A program made the translations under genes and the position numbers. The notes beneath the pieces are model-generated. The model saw nothing but the letters and a program-made list of their open reading frames with translations. It had not been told where the DNA came from and made no database searches. Shown here piece after piece: positions 8,315 through 20,359 of a stretch of DNA of 64,000 nt (within the stretch, counting starts at the first letter, position 1; every line of letters begins with the position of its first letter). The DNA comes from Pseudomonadota bacterium (GTDB lineage Bacteria > Desulfobacterota > Binatia > UBA9968), in assembly GCA_021324155.1 (NCBI GenBank), contig JAJPJQ010000031.1, positions 62,001 through 126,000 of the forward strand, written 5' to 3'.

Positions 8315-9553
8315 ATGACGATCGGCGGCGCGGGAGAGTCGAAGTCTATACTTAACGCGCCCACGCCGTGTGTGCTGGCGATAAACTGCGGCTCGTCGAG
8401 CATCAAATTCGCGCTATATACCGCCATTGCCGAGTTGACTCTTCTGTTTTCCGGAAAAATCGATCGCATTGCGTCGCCGGACGCGGCGTTAACGTCCCAA
8501 CGGATAGGCGAAGAAAAACAGACGAAATCGATTGAAGCGCCGGATCACGGCGCGGCGGCTGCCGTGCTGATGGATCATCTAGAAAAGCGCCTCGAAGGCT
8601 GTCTTCTGCGTGCGGCCGGTCACCGTGTCGTCCACGGCGGGCCCGAGCACCGCCAGCCCGAGCGTGTGACGGCACAATTGATCGCAGATCTTCGGCTGCT
8701 GGAGCCTTACGACCCCGAGCACCTGCCGTCCGAAATCCGATTAATGGAGGCCCTCGCGGACCGGCATCCCGACTTGCCGCAGGTGGCTTGCTTCGATACC
8801 GCCTTCCACGACTCGCTGCCACGCGTCGCGCGCCTGCTGCCGATTCCCCGCCGATTCGAGGCGAAAGGCGTCCAGCGATACGGCTTTCACGGATTGTCAT
8901 ATGCATATCTTATGGAAGAGCTGACGCGCGCAGGCGGCACCGAAGCTGCAAACGGCCGCGTCGTTTTGGCCCATCTCGGCAACGGCGCGAGCCTCGCGGC
9001 GGTACGCGACGGCAAATGCATCGATACGACCATGGGCTTCACGCCCGCGGCCGGCCTGCCGATGAGCACGCGCGCGGGCGATTTGGACCCCGGGCTGGTC
9101 GGCTATATGGCGCGCGAAGAGCGCATGACCGCCGAGCGGTTTCACGACATGGTGAATCGCGAGTCCGGTCTTTTAGGCGTCTCCGAAATCAGCGCGGACA
9201 TGCGCACGTTGCTGGAGCGCGAAAGCACGGATGTTCGCGCCGCGGAAGCGGTCGCGCTCTTCTGTTATCAAACGAAAAAATGGATCGGCGCGTTTTCCGC
9301 CGCGTTGAACGGACTCGACACGCTGGTTTTCGCGGGCGGCATCGGCGAGAACGCCGCCGCGATTCGCAAGCGCATCTGCGCGGAGCTCGATTTTCTCGGC
9401 GTTCAACTCGACGAGACAAAGAACCGATGCGGCGCGCAGGTGATCTCACCTGCCGGGAGTCGGGTCACCGTGCGCGTCATCCGCACCGACGAAGAGGTGA
9501 TGATCGCGCGCGCCGTGTGCCGGCTGCTCGGCCTTGCAACGAAAGCGATATGA
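8315..9553 (+). CDS. ackA: Acetate kinase
   Basis: This enzyme interconverts acetyl phosphate + ADP and acetate + ATP. The 412-residue protein has the N-terminal [15 protein letters not shown], the central [24 protein letters not shown] and [24 protein letters not shown], and the C-terminal [13 protein letters not shown], all standard for AckA. Its stop overlaps the phosphoketolase start (ATGA at 9550-9553), so the two are translationally coupled. Together they convert xylulose-5-P or fructose-6-P through acetyl phosphate to acetate with ATP gain. It is divergent from the substrate-binding protein across a 120-base gap. Confidence 0.96.
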   Translation: MTIGGAGESKSILNAPTPCVLAINCGSSSIKFALYTAIAELTLLFSGKIDRIASPDAALTSQRIGEEKQTKSIEAPDHGAAAAVLMDHLEKRLEGCLLRAAGHRVVHGGPEHRQPERVTAQLIADLRLLEPYDPEHLPSEIRLMEALADRHPDLPQVACFDTAFHDSLPRVARLLPIPRRFEAKGVQRYGFHGLSYAYLMEELTRAGGTEAANGRVVLAHLGNGASLAAVRDGKCIDTTMGFTPAAGLPMSTRAGDLDPGLVGYMAREERMTAERFHDMVNRESGLLGVSEISADMRTLLERESTDVRAAEAVALFCYQTKKWIGAFSAALNGLDTLVFAGGIGENAAAIRKRICAELDFLGVQLDETKNRCGAQVISPAGSRVTVRVIRTDEEVMIARAVCRLLGLATKAI

Positions 9554-12003
9554 ACGGGGTGTTTATGCCTGAGACCGTATCCGACGAGTTGTTGCGCAAA
9601 ATCGACGCCTATTGGCGCGCGGCGAATTATCTTTCCGTCGGCCAGATCTATCTCTATGATAATCCGCTGCTCAAAAAGCCTCTCGCGAAAGAGCATATTA
9701 AGCCGCGGCTCCTCGGCCACTGGGGCACGACGCCCGGCCTTAACTTCATCTATGTTCACCTGAACCGCGTCATTCGTGAGCGCGATCTTGACATGATCTA
9801 CATCACCGGCCCGGGCCACGGCGGTCCGGCCGTCGTCGCAAACGCCTATCTCGAAGGAACCTACAGCGAAGTCTATCCCAACATATCGGCCGACGAAGAA
9901 GGCATGAAGAAGCTCTTCAAGCAGTTCTCTTTCCCCGGCGGCATCCCCAGCCACGCCGCCCCGGAGACGCCCGGCTCGATCAACGAGGGCGGCGAGCTGG
10001 GGTATTCGCTCGCGCATGCGTACGGCGCGGCGTTCGACAACCCCGACCTGATCGTCGCGTGCGTCATCGGCGACGGCGAAGCCGAGACCGGGGCGCTGGC
10101 GACCAGCTGGCATTCGAATAAGTTTTTGAACCCAGCGACCGACGGCGCCGTGCTGCCGATCCTCCACCTCAACGGCTATAAGATCGCCAATCCGACGGTG
10201 CTCGCGCGCATCAGCCGCGAAGAACTGGAGCAATTGCTCCGCGGCTACGGCTACACGCCCTATTTCGTCGAGGGCCGAGAGCCCGAAAGGATGCATCGGC
10301 TGATGGCGGCGACGCTCGACGAAGTCATGGACGACATTCGGCGGATTCAGACCGACACCAGAAGCCGCGGCGCGACGATCGAGCGGCCGCGCTGGCCGAT
10401 GATCGTGCTGCGGAGTCCGAAGGGTTGGACGTGTCCCAAGGAGATCGACGGCAAACGGATCGAAGACTACTGGCGCTCGCACCAGGTCCCCATGGGCGAG
10501 ATGCACAGCAACCCGGCGCACGTCAAAATTCTCGAACAGTGGATGAAGAGCTACAAGCCGGAAGAGCTGTTCGACAAGGACGGCCGACTCCGCGCCGCGC
10601 TCGCGGAGCTCCCGCCCAAAGGCGACCGACGGATGAGCGCCAACCCGCATACGAACGGGGGTCTCTTGCTGAAAGAGCTTCGACTGCCGGATTTTCGCGA
10701 CTACGCGGTCAAAGTTTCCTCGCCGGGCGCGGCGACCGCCGAGGCGACCCGCGTCATGGGACGATTCCTGCGCGACGTGATGAAGCTCAACTCGACGCGC
10801 AAAAATTTCCGGGTCTTCAGCCCCGATGAGAATAATTCCAATCGCTGGCAGGACATCCTCGAAGTCACTGAGCGCGCCTGGCTGGCGCAGCGCTTCGACT
10901 ACGATGACAAGCTCGCGCCGGACGGGCGCGTGATGGAGATGTTGAGCGAGCATCAGTGCCAGGGCTGGCTCGAAGGCTATCTCTTGACGGGGCGCCATGG
11001 CTTTTTCTCGTGCTACGAAGCCTTCATTCACATCGTCGACTCGATGTTCAACCAGCATGCGAAGTGGCTCAAAGTATGCAACGACATTCCCTGGCGGCGG
11101 CCGATCGCATCGCTGAATTATTTGTTGTCCTCGCATGTGTGGCGGCAGGACCACAACGGCTTCAGCCATCAAGACCCAGGCTTCATCGATCACGTCGTGA
11201 ATAAAAAGGCGGAGGTGGTGCGCGTCTATCTGCCGCCCGACGCCAATTGCCTTCTTTCGGTCACCGATCACTGCCTGCGCAGCCGGAACTACGTGAACGT
11301 GATCGTCGCCGGCAAGCAGCCGGCGCCGCAGTGGCTCGACATGGATCAGGCAGTCAAGCACTGCACCGCCGGCATCGGCATCTGGGAATGGGCGAGCAAC
11401 GATTCCGGGGGCGAGCCGGACGTCGTCATGGCGTGCTGCGGCGACGTGCCGACGCTCGAGACGCTGGCCGCGGTCGAACTGCTGCGCGATCACATTCCCG
11501 AGTTGAAAGTGAGAGTCGTCAATGTGGTCGACCTGATGACCCTGCAATCGCCCAGCGAGCACCCGCACGGTTTGAGCGACCGCGATTTCGACGAGCTATT
11601 CACGAAAAATAAGCCTGTCATTTTCGCGTTCCACGGCTACCCGTGGCTCATTCATCGCCTGACGTACCGCCGCACCAATCACGACAATCTCCACGTGCGC
11701 GGCTACAAGGAAGAAGGCACGACCACCACGCCGTTCGATATGTGCGTGCTGAATGACCTCGACCGTTATCATCTCGTCGGCGATGTGATCGACCGCCTGC
11801 CGCAGCTGGAAGCGAGGGCGGCATACGCCAAGCAAGCGATCCGCGACGCGCTCCTCGAGCATAAGCAATATATTTACGAGCACGGCGAGGATGCGCCCCA
11901 TATTCGCGAGTGGACGTGGGGACACAAAAAAATGCGCGGCCATGTCGACTCGACCGAAAGCGACAACGTCGACGCCGGCGTCGAAGCGCCGGTGCGCAAT
12001 TGA
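9550..12003 (+). CDS. xfp: Phosphoketolase (xylulose-5-P/fructose-6-P)
   Basis: This thiamine-diphosphate enzyme splits xylulose-5-phosphate (and often fructose-6-phosphate) with phosphate into acetyl phosphate and glyceraldehyde-3-phosphate (erythrose-4-phosphate from F6P). The product is 817 residues, normal for the family. Signature regions are [12 protein letters not shown], the ThDP site [39 protein letters not shown], and [18 protein letters not shown]. The start at 9550 overlaps the ackA stop by 4 bases; a second ATG at 9565 is also possible. The frame is open far upstream within ackA, but that extension has no homology and is rejected. The product acetyl phosphate feeds AckA directly. 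Confidence 0.96.
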   Translation: MNGVFMPETVSDELLRKIDAYWRAANYLSVGQIYLYDNPLLKKPLAKEHIKPRLLGHWGTTPGLNFIYVHLNRVIRERDLDMIYITGPGHGGPAVVANAYLEGTYSEVYPNISADEEGMKKLFKQFSFPGGIPSHAAPETPGSINEGGELGYSLAHAYGAAFDNPDLIVACVIGDGEAETGALATSWHSNKFLNPATDGAVLPILHLNGYKIANPTVLARISREELEQLLRGYGYTPYFVEGREPERMHRLMAATLDEVMDDIRRIQTDTRSRGATIERPRWPMIVLRSPKGWTCPKEIDGKRIEDYWRSHQVPMGEMHSNPAHVKILEQWMKSYKPEELFDKDGRLRAALAELPPKGDRRMSANPHTNGGLLLKELRLPDFRDYAVKVSSPGAATAEATRVMGRFLRDVMKLNSTRKNFRVFSPDENNSNRWQDILEVTERAWLAQRFDYDDKLAPDGRVMEMLSEHQCQGWLEGYLLTGRHGFFSCYEAFIHIVDSMFNQHAKWLKVCNDIPWRRPIASLNYLLSSHVWRQDHNGFSHQDPGFIDHVVNKKAEVVRVYLPPDANCLLSVTDHCLRSRNYVNVIVAGKQPAPQWLDMDQAVKHCTAGIGIWEWASNDSGGEPDVVMACCGDVPTLETLAAVELLRDHIPELKVRVVNVVDLMTLQSPSEHPHGLSDRDFDELFTKNKPVIFAFHGYPWLIHRLTYRRTNHDNLHVRGYKEEGTTTTPFDMCVLNDLDRYHLVGDVIDRLPQLEARAAYAKQAIRDALLEHKQYIYEHGEDAPHIREWTWGHKKMRGHVDSTESDNVDAGVEAPVRN

Positions 12004-12005
12004 TT

Positions 12006-13109
12006 TCAGCGAGAGTCGCGACGCCTCGGATTCGGCGCTACTGGAACGGTGTTCCCTGAAGCTCTGTTGTGCGAGAAATTGCGACGGTACTCCATCGGTG
12101 TGGAGCCCGTCCAGCGTTTGAACGCGCGGTTGAATGCGCTCAGTTCGGAGTAGCCGAGCAGAAAAGCGACTTCCGTCAGCGTGTGCTGAGAGTCTTTCAA
12201 ATAGTTCTGTGCGAAGTGATATCGCGTATCGTCCAAGAGGACCTGAAATTCCGTGCGGTGATCTTTAAGCGTCCTCTGGAGCGTTCGCGCGGTCATCCCA
12301 AGCCGCTTCGCAACCGTCGCGAGTCTGCAATCGCCGTTACGCATGCTATCGGCGACGGCTTTGCGCACCGACGAGAGAAAGCCGTTTTCGGGCGGCATTT
12401 CCTCCAAAACCTGATCGAGGTAACGCTTGAGCGTCGGATAAAGATACGGATCGGCGGCCGGAACATCGCGCTTGAGAAACTCGGGATCGACGACAAACGC
12501 ATTCGTTTCGTGGCCGAATGAAACCGGCGCGCCGAAGACCCGGGTATGCTCGGAGTCCCGTGGCGGCGGATCGTGCGCGAATTGGACTTCGAGCGGAGCC
12601 CAGCGGCTGCCTACCATCATCCTGAGAATATTCAAAGCCTCCGTCATAAAGCATTCGCTGCTTTGCCGGCAGATCCGCCGCCAGTCGTCCCCCACGCTTT
12701 GCAGCGATTGCCGGATGAAAGATCGATTGCCTTCGTGCGTACAGTACCAGTCGGAAGCCTGGTTCCGAACTTTGGCGTAGCGCCCGGCGTTTTCGACGGC
12801 GGCTTCGATGGTGGGCGAGTTCAAGAGCACATAGGCCAGCGGTCCGAAGTATCTCGGATCGCGGGTTGCGCCCCAATGAAGGCCGAACGCTGCGTCGCCG
12901 GTAGACCGGGCGGCTTTGTTTAAAATCTCGGCATGTACGGCAACCGGGATGAACCCTTCCCTGTTGGAGAACGTCTGGCGATTCAGTCCCACGGATAGAA
13001 GAATCTGATCCGGGTTGCCCCCCGCCGCCGCGATGAAATCGAGTAATCCGGGGGGAGTCACCGAGACAGCAAGAGATATCAGCGGCTCTTTGCGTTGCCT
13101 CGTTTCCAT
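12006..13109 (-). CDS. AraC-family transcriptional regulator (OruR/arabinose-binding-domain type)
   Basis: This 367-residue regulator has an N-terminal effector/dimerisation domain of the Arabinose_bd kind (about residues 20-215) found in OruR/ArgR-like AraC proteins. A C-terminal double helix-turn-helix (about 255-345) follows, with RLGMTARTLQRTLKDH and EVAFLLGYSELSAFNRAFKRWTGSTPMEYR. It converges on xfp with only 2 bases between stops, so transcription read-through must be handled without an intervening hairpin. Upstream of its start lie repeated GTCAA/TTGAC half-sites that could be its own operator. The controlled genes are not identifiable; the phosphoketolase pair is one candidate by position only. 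Confidence 0.88.
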   Translation of the reverse strand: METRQRKEPLISLAVSVTPPGLLDFIAAAGGNPDQILLSVGLNRQTFSNREGFIPVAVHAEILNKAARSTGDAAFGLHWGATRDPRYFGPLAYVLLNSPTIEAAVENAGRYAKVRNQASDWYCTHEGNRSFIRQSLQSVGDDWRRICRQSSECFMTEALNILRMMVGSRWAPLEVQFAHDPPPRDSEHTRVFGAPVSFGHETNAFVVDPEFLKRDVPAADPYLYPTLKRYLDQVLEEMPPENGFLSSVRKAVADSMRNGDCRLATVAKRLGMTARTLQRTLKDHRTEFQVLLDDTRYHFAQNYLKDSQHTLTEVAFLLGYSELSAFNRAFKRWTGSTPMEYRRNFSHNRASGNTVPVAPNPRRRDSR

Positions 13110-13496
13110 CCTATCTTCCCGTAGCCACTAGCTGACGCGCCTGTCAATGCTTTGACGCGGAAAGTCAAGACAAAGTCCATTGCAACCGCTATAAATCAGG
13201 CTTTGGCGTGATGAGCGTTTTCTATTCACTACACCGAACGACCCGAGCCCGTCGCCGCGTTATCAGATTCTAGTAACTCTAAGGCACCTGACGCCGGTCG
13301 CTGCAAGCAGCCGGCCGCCAGAAAACCGCTTGAATATGAACGATAAAGTCGCATTGGTCTGCGGCCGCGACATCGACCACTACGGCAATTGTTGGTCGTC
13401 GCATCCGCAGCTTTCAATCAGGGCTATCGCGTGCGCCCGCGCTCGAATGGCTCGCCGGAAAACCCTGTTAATGAACTCGATCTGAGGAGTTTGAAG
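13110..13496. other. Intergenic region between AraC-type gene and small Cys-rich gene
   Basis: Apart from the half-site cluster at 13143-13168, I find no gene, RNA or repeat here. Short open frames have no recognisable start signals or homology. Confidence 0.5.
13143..13168. promoter_or_regulatory. Repeated inverted half-sites upstream of the AraC-type gene
   Basis: Three half-sites alternate in orientation: GTCAA at about 13143-13147, TTGAC at 13152-13156 and GTCAA at 13164-13168. TTGAC-N7-GTCAA is a perfect inverted repeat. They lie about 35-60 bases upstream of the regulator start codon, where an autoregulatory operator would be expected. Function is inferred. Confidence 0.35.
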
Positions 13497-13763
13497 ATGG
13501 AAACGTACTGCAGCAACGATTCGGCGATTGTTCATGGAAGCTGTCCCGATAAGTGTAAAGCCGGCGCTCAGCAACGCCGAATCAGCGAGAATCAATGGAG
13601 CCGGATTTCCGCCAAAGCACGCAACGAGATCGCCGCTTGCCGCGGAGATGGGCTCATCTGCACCTACTGTGGCTGCTGCTATATTCGGCGAGGCGTCTTC
13701 ACCCGCCGCTTGGGTATGCTGATCGCCGGCAACTGGTATTCCATCCTGTTCCCCGGTTTATGA
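13497..13763 (+). CDS. Small Cys-rich protein, possible zinc ribbon
   Basis: This is an 88-residue open frame starting METYCSNDSAIVHGSCPDKC. An AGGAG Shine-Dalgarno sits 7 bases before the ATG. Cysteines are grouped as C (residue 5), C-x3-C (SCPDKC), a lone C in AACRGDG and then CTYCGCC, which resembles the knuckles of a zinc ribbon. The middle (ENQWSRISAKARNEIA) is helical and the C-terminal part (GVFTRRLGMLIAGNW) looks like a strand pair. I do not recognise the family. Good ribosome binding site and ordered cysteines favour a real gene; short length is the main doubt. It precedes the sigma-54 activator gene by about 80 bases on the same strand. Confidence 0.5.
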   Translation: METYCSNDSAIVHGSCPDKCKAGAQQRRISENQWSRISAKARNEIAACRGDGLICTYCGCCYIRRGVFTRRLGMLIAGNWYSILFPGL

Positions 13764-13841
13764 AGATTAAGCGCTCTCGGGCTTCCCAAACGATTGTGAT
13801 GGTGGTATGGCGGTCTTTGACTTCGGCTTTCGGTATTTTCT

Positions 13842-17468
<3,627 letters not shown>

Positions 17469-17490
17469 TTACTCCCCACGGTGCCCGCGA

Positions 17491-17507
17491 TATCTCACAG
17501 TGAGATA
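17491..17507. promoter_or_regulatory. Perfect palindrome, candidate upstream activator site 1
   Basis: TATCTCAC-A-GTGAGATA is a perfect 8-1-8 inverted repeat centred about 144 bases upstream of the predicted sigma-54 transcription start. It has no T-tract, so it is not a typical terminator. The spacing suits an enhancer-binding-protein site. Confidence 0.5.
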
Positions 17508-17543
17508 GGCAGATCCCGCGAACTTTCGTGGCTTCATGGCTTT

Positions 17544-17562
17544 TCCACAGGGTCCCTGTGGA
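17544..17562. promoter_or_regulatory. Perfect palindrome, candidate upstream activator site 2
   Basis: TCCACAGGG-T-CCCTGTGGA is a perfect 9-1-9 inverted repeat centred about 90 bases upstream of the predicted sigma-54 start. No U-tract follows. It differs in sequence from the palindrome at 17491, so at most one may bind the Fis-type HTH; this one could alternatively be a weak terminator of the activator gene. Confidence 0.45.
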
Positions 17563-17616
17563 TAGCCTGTGAATAATCCCTCTTAGTAATTCATTAGTTA
17601 ATACCTAAATCATTTT

Positions 17617-17632
17617 TGGCATCTTAATTGCG
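17617..17632 (+). promoter_or_regulatory. Sigma-54 (-24/-12) promoter
   Basis: TGGCAT-N5-TTGCG places GG at 17618-17619 and GC at 17630-17631 with exactly 10 bases between, as sigma-54 requires (consensus TGGCAC-N5-TTGCW). The predicted start is near 17643. That gives a leader of about 16 bases with a GGAGG site at 17646-17650 before the ATG at 17659. The preceding gene encodes a sigma-54 activator. Confidence 0.75.
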
Positions 17633-17658
17633 GATAAATTACGCCGGAGGGCCATTTT

Positions 17659-18462
17659 ATGTCTACGATCGGCGCCTTTTCCGGCAACGGCCATACCTCG
17701 CATATGCCCGCCGCAAAGTCTCTCCGAACACGGAATGTCGTTAATGGGTCTCTGCCGCAGCAGATCAAACAGGCGTTAAGGACTGTCAAAACCTATAACC
17801 GTACCGCCGGGGGAACGCTGAGAACGGAACTGGACCGTGTCAGGCAAAATGAGCGGCAGGAGATCGCCAGCCGGCTCCACGACAGCATCGGCCAGGACCT
17901 CATATTAGCGAAGATGAAGGTGGACCGTTTGAAAAGCCTGCTGCCGGAGAATTACGCAGGCCTCGCGAAGGAGATTTCCGAACTCATCGGACGCAACATT
18001 GGAGACACACGGACGCTGATCCGCGAGCTTTCAGTAGAGTCGCTTTCGGGCGGCGATTTCAGGCAGACGTTAGACTCGTTGGCGACAGAGATCCAACTCA
18101 AATACCGTCTGACCTGCGCTGTCGAATCAGAGGAGGCGCCGCCGTGGCTGGGAAACGACCTGCGCAGGATGCTCGGCCAGGTCATTCGCGAACTTCTCGT
18201 CAACGCCGCGAAACATGCCGCGGCCACGCGAGTGAAAATAGTTTTCGAATCCTGCGCTCAGTCGATTCGCGTCCAGGTCGTCGACAACGGACGTGGCTTT
18301 GACACCCGCGTCGTTTCGTGGCCGCGTTCGGACGCGGGTGGATTCGGTCTGTTCAGTATCCGTACCCGGCTGGAGCGCGCCGGCGCGACGTTCTCCGTCG
18401 AATCGCGGCGCGGCGCCGGCACGACAGCGACGATCATTTTACCTTCGCACGGTGTCGCTTAG
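17659..18462 (+). CDS. Soluble NarX/DegS-type histidine kinase without an obvious sensor domain
   Basis: This 267-residue HisKA_3 kinase has a phosphoacceptor helix RLHDSIGQDLILAKMK with His74. The HATPase domain has an N box (ELLVNAAKHAAAT), a G1-like VVDNGRGFD and a G2-like GFGLFSIRTRLE. Only about 60 residues precede the dimerisation helix; they are basic and contain no membrane segment or recognisable input domain. Sensing must therefore come from partner proteins or from control of its expression. The regulator gene follows after 8 bases, preceded by AGGAG, so the pair is an operon. A sigma-54 promoter lies immediately upstream, linking kinase supply to the MASE1/PAS activator. Confidence 0.88.
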   Translation: MSTIGAFSGNGHTSHMPAAKSLRTRNVVNGSLPQQIKQALRTVKTYNRTAGGTLRTELDRVRQNERQEIASRLHDSIGQDLILAKMKVDRLKSLLPENYAGLAKEISELIGRNIGDTRTLIRELSVESLSGGDFRQTLDSLATEIQLKYRLTCAVESEEAPPWLGNDLRRMLGQVIRELLVNAAKHAAATRVKIVFESCAQSIRVQVVDNGRGFDTRVVSWPRSDAGGFGLFSIRTRLERAGATFSVESRRGAGTTATIILPSHGVA

Positions 18463-18470
18463 GAGCATTG

Positions 18471-19112
18471 ATGGCGCCAAGAATTGTAATCGCCGACGAC
18501 CATCAATTACTGCGCGCGGGGCTTAGATCGCTTCTGGAAGATCAAGGTTTCGAGGTCGTCGGAGAATCGGAGAACGGTCGCGGCGCCGCTAATCTTGTCC
18601 GCAAGGTCAAGCCTGACGCGTTGATCATCGATATCAACATGCCAATCCTGAACGGCATCGAAGCAACCCGGCTCGTCCGAAAGCAGGCTCCTAACGTGAA
18701 AGTCATCGTGCTCTCGATGCTCGCCGACAGCCGCTCTATTTTTCAGGCGCTCGCCGCCGGGGCTTCGGGCTATCTATTGAAAGACGCCGCCTTCGACGAA
18801 ATGGTGCTGGCGCTGAAAGCGGTTCTGCGGGGACAAACATTTTTGAGCCCCGGGGTCGCGCATGTCGTCGTGCAGAACTCACTCGCCTTAGCTCCGGCCG
18901 ACATGGAGAAGTGCTGCTCGATTTCGGGCAGAGAAAGGGAGGTCCTTCAGCTCGTCGCCGAAGGAAGACCTACTCGCGAAATCGCTGCGGTGCTTTTTAT
19001 CAGCGTCAAAACCGTCGAGACTCACCGCAAGCAGATCATGGACAAGCTCAATGTCCACAGCGTCGCCGAGCTGACGAAGTATGCCGTTAGGGAAGGCATT
19101 ACTTCGCTCTGA
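18471..19112 (+). CDS. NarL/FixJ-type response regulator
   Basis: This 213-residue regulator has a receiver domain (ADD near residues 8-10, phosphoacceptor Asp54 in LIIDINMP, conserved Lys in LLKDAAF) and a LuxR-type HTH (SGREREVLQLVAEG, TREIAAVLFISVKTVETHRKQ). The start at 18471 (MAPRIVIADDHQ) has an AGGAG site; the longer frame upstream overlaps the kinase and is rejected. It is probably the cognate partner of the kinase 8 bases upstream. It is closely similar to the second regulator at 19256, which suggests a local duplication. Confidence 0.92.
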   Translation: MAPRIVIADDHQLLRAGLRSLLEDQGFEVVGESENGRGAANLVRKVKPDALIIDINMPILNGIEATRLVRKQAPNVKVIVLSMLADSRSIFQALAAGASGYLLKDAAFDEMVLALKAVLRGQTFLSPGVAHVVVQNSLALAPADMEKCCSISGREREVLQLVAEGRPTREIAAVLFISVKTVETHRKQIMDKLNVHSVAELTKYAVREGITSL

Positions 19113-19152
19113 TCCCGGACTCAGGAAAAACGAAATTACAATCAGGCTTACT

Positions 19153-19178
19153 CCGATAGGGGCATGCCCCTGCATCGG
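19153..19178. promoter_or_regulatory. Strong hairpin between the two response-regulator genes
   Basis: The inner palindrome AGGGGCATGCCCCT (19158-19171) is flanked by CCGAT (19153-19157) and ATCGG (19174-19178), which pair across a 2-base bulge. No T-run follows on either strand. It could be an operator, an attenuator or an RNA structure limiting read-through from the first to the second regulator. Confidence 0.4.
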
Positions 19179-19255
19179 TTATATGCTATGGATGCGCGCC
19201 GGATCCCCCGCCGCCATAGTCAGGGCGGAAGCCGTCAGTGTTTTCGCGGCAACCT

Positions 19256-19906
19256 ATGGTGAAAAGCGTCCTCATTGCGGACGATCACAAGATCATGCGG
19301 GAAGCTTTGCGCTCGCTGCTTGCGAGAAACCGGGCTTTTACATGCGTTGGCGAAGTCGATGACGGACTTCAGGCCGTGGAAGTCGCCAAGGAGCTGCAAC
19401 CCGATATCGTCATCATGGATCTGATCATGCCGAGGCTGAACGGGATCGAGGCAACGGCACAGATCAAATCGGAGCTGCCGAAAACCGCGGTTGTCGTTTT
19501 GTCCTTTCACGCTCCGAGATCTCACGTCACCCAGGCGCTCCAAGCCGGCGCGACGGCATACCTGCTGAAAGACGCAGCCTTCGACGAGCTGCTGACCGCG
19601 CTGAAAGTCGTCTCGCGCGGCGGCGTTTACGTGAGCGCCGAAGTCGCCAAATCGGCCGGGTTGGGAGCGGAGATCGCCGGTTCTCTGGTCGACAATCTTG
19701 CGACGAGCCATCGTCTGACGAAACGCGAATTGGAAGTGTTGCAGTTGATCGGAAACGGAATACCGACGAAAGAAATCGCGGCGAAACTCGAAATCAGCGT
19801 GAAAACCGTGGAGACGCACCGCAAGCAGATCATGGACAAGCTCGGCATACGAACTGTAGCCGGATTGACAAAGTACTGCATTCGCGAAGGACTCGTTTCG
19901 CTCTAG
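19256..19906 (+). CDS. NarL/FixJ-type response regulator, second copy
   Basis: This 216-residue regulator has a receiver (ADDHK, Asp55 in IVIMDLIMP, Lys in LLKDAAF) and a LuxR-type HTH (TKRELEVLQLIGNG, TKEIAAKLEISVKTVETHRKQIMDKL). It closely resembles the regulator 140 bases upstream, above all in the recognition helix, so the two may bind related sites or compete. The start at 19256 (MVKSVLIADDHK) is chosen over a GTG at 19238 because homology begins there; neither has a strong ribosome site. No separate kinase accompanies it, so it may share the upstream one. Confidence 0.9.
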   Translation: MVKSVLIADDHKIMREALRSLLARNRAFTCVGEVDDGLQAVEVAKELQPDIVIMDLIMPRLNGIEATAQIKSELPKTAVVVLSFHAPRSHVTQALQAGATAYLLKDAAFDELLTALKVVSRGGVYVSAEVAKSAGLGAEIAGSLVDNLATSHRLTKRELEVLQLIGNGIPTKEIAAKLEISVKTVETHRKQIMDKLGIRTVAGLTKYCIREGLVSL

Positions 19907-19913
19907 CGCGCCG

Positions 19914-20183
19914 ATGCTGTTAAGAATCGCACTATTAAGTTTCGCCGTCGCGGCGTCGGTCGTCGCGACGGCATGCGATACACCGTCGCCCGCTTCTCCG
20001 CCCGCCACGCCGCAGGTTCGGCCTCACGATCAAAGCGCCGAAAACATCGTGGCTTTATTTATGGCGCTGCGCAAAGAGAAAATCGAACGGCCGCAGGAGA
20101 GCGAAGCCAAGCACGCCGCCGACGCGAAGAGAACCAAAACCAATTCTGAACCTGCCGCGGAAAAACTTGAAAAAGCCGGATGA
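19914..20183 (+). CDS. Small putative lipoprotein
   Basis: This 89-residue protein has a hydrophobic N-terminal signal (MLLRIALLSFAVAASVVATAC) whose end fits a lipobox with Cys21 as the acylated residue. The mature part is short, low in complexity and rich in Ala, Pro, Lys and Glu, with a single amphipathic stretch (ENIVALFMALRKEK). It starts 8 bases after the second regulator stop and may be co-transcribed. No family is recognised; the lipoprotein call rests on the signal alone. Confidence 0.5.
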   Translation: MLLRIALLSFAVAASVVATACDTPSPASPPATPQVRPHDQSAENIVALFMALRKEKIERPQESEAKHAADAKRTKTNSEPAAEKLEKAG

Positions 20184-20359
20184 TGTAGTTCTGCCGCCGT
20201 AACGGCACAGCCCCTAAGGATTTTAGCAATAATAAATCAGGCACTGCCCGATTCCGCCGCGCGACGCGTTTCTTTACTCTGGTGCTAACACATCGACCGG
20301 ATCACGGCGCCGCCGGCTAGACATCCTTCACAGCCTCTCACGCGCGCCGAGGAGTGCCT

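Noticed and set aside
8788-9549. Long in-frame 5' extension of the phosphoketolase reading frame
   Set aside because: It lies wholly inside ackA in another frame, is Arg-rich, has no homology and no ribosome site; the ATG at 9550 is the true start region.
9403-11568. 721-codon minus-strand frame antisense to ackA/xfp
   Set aside because: Shadow of GC-rich xfp codon structure; the translation is low-complexity (Arg/Val/Asp-rich) with no recognisable motif.
17541-17575. TTTTCCACAG and CTGTGGATA read as DnaA boxes and a replication origin
   Set aside because: The two halves are simply the arms of one perfect palindrome; there is no cluster of further boxes, no AT-rich unwinding element and no dnaA or dnaN nearby.
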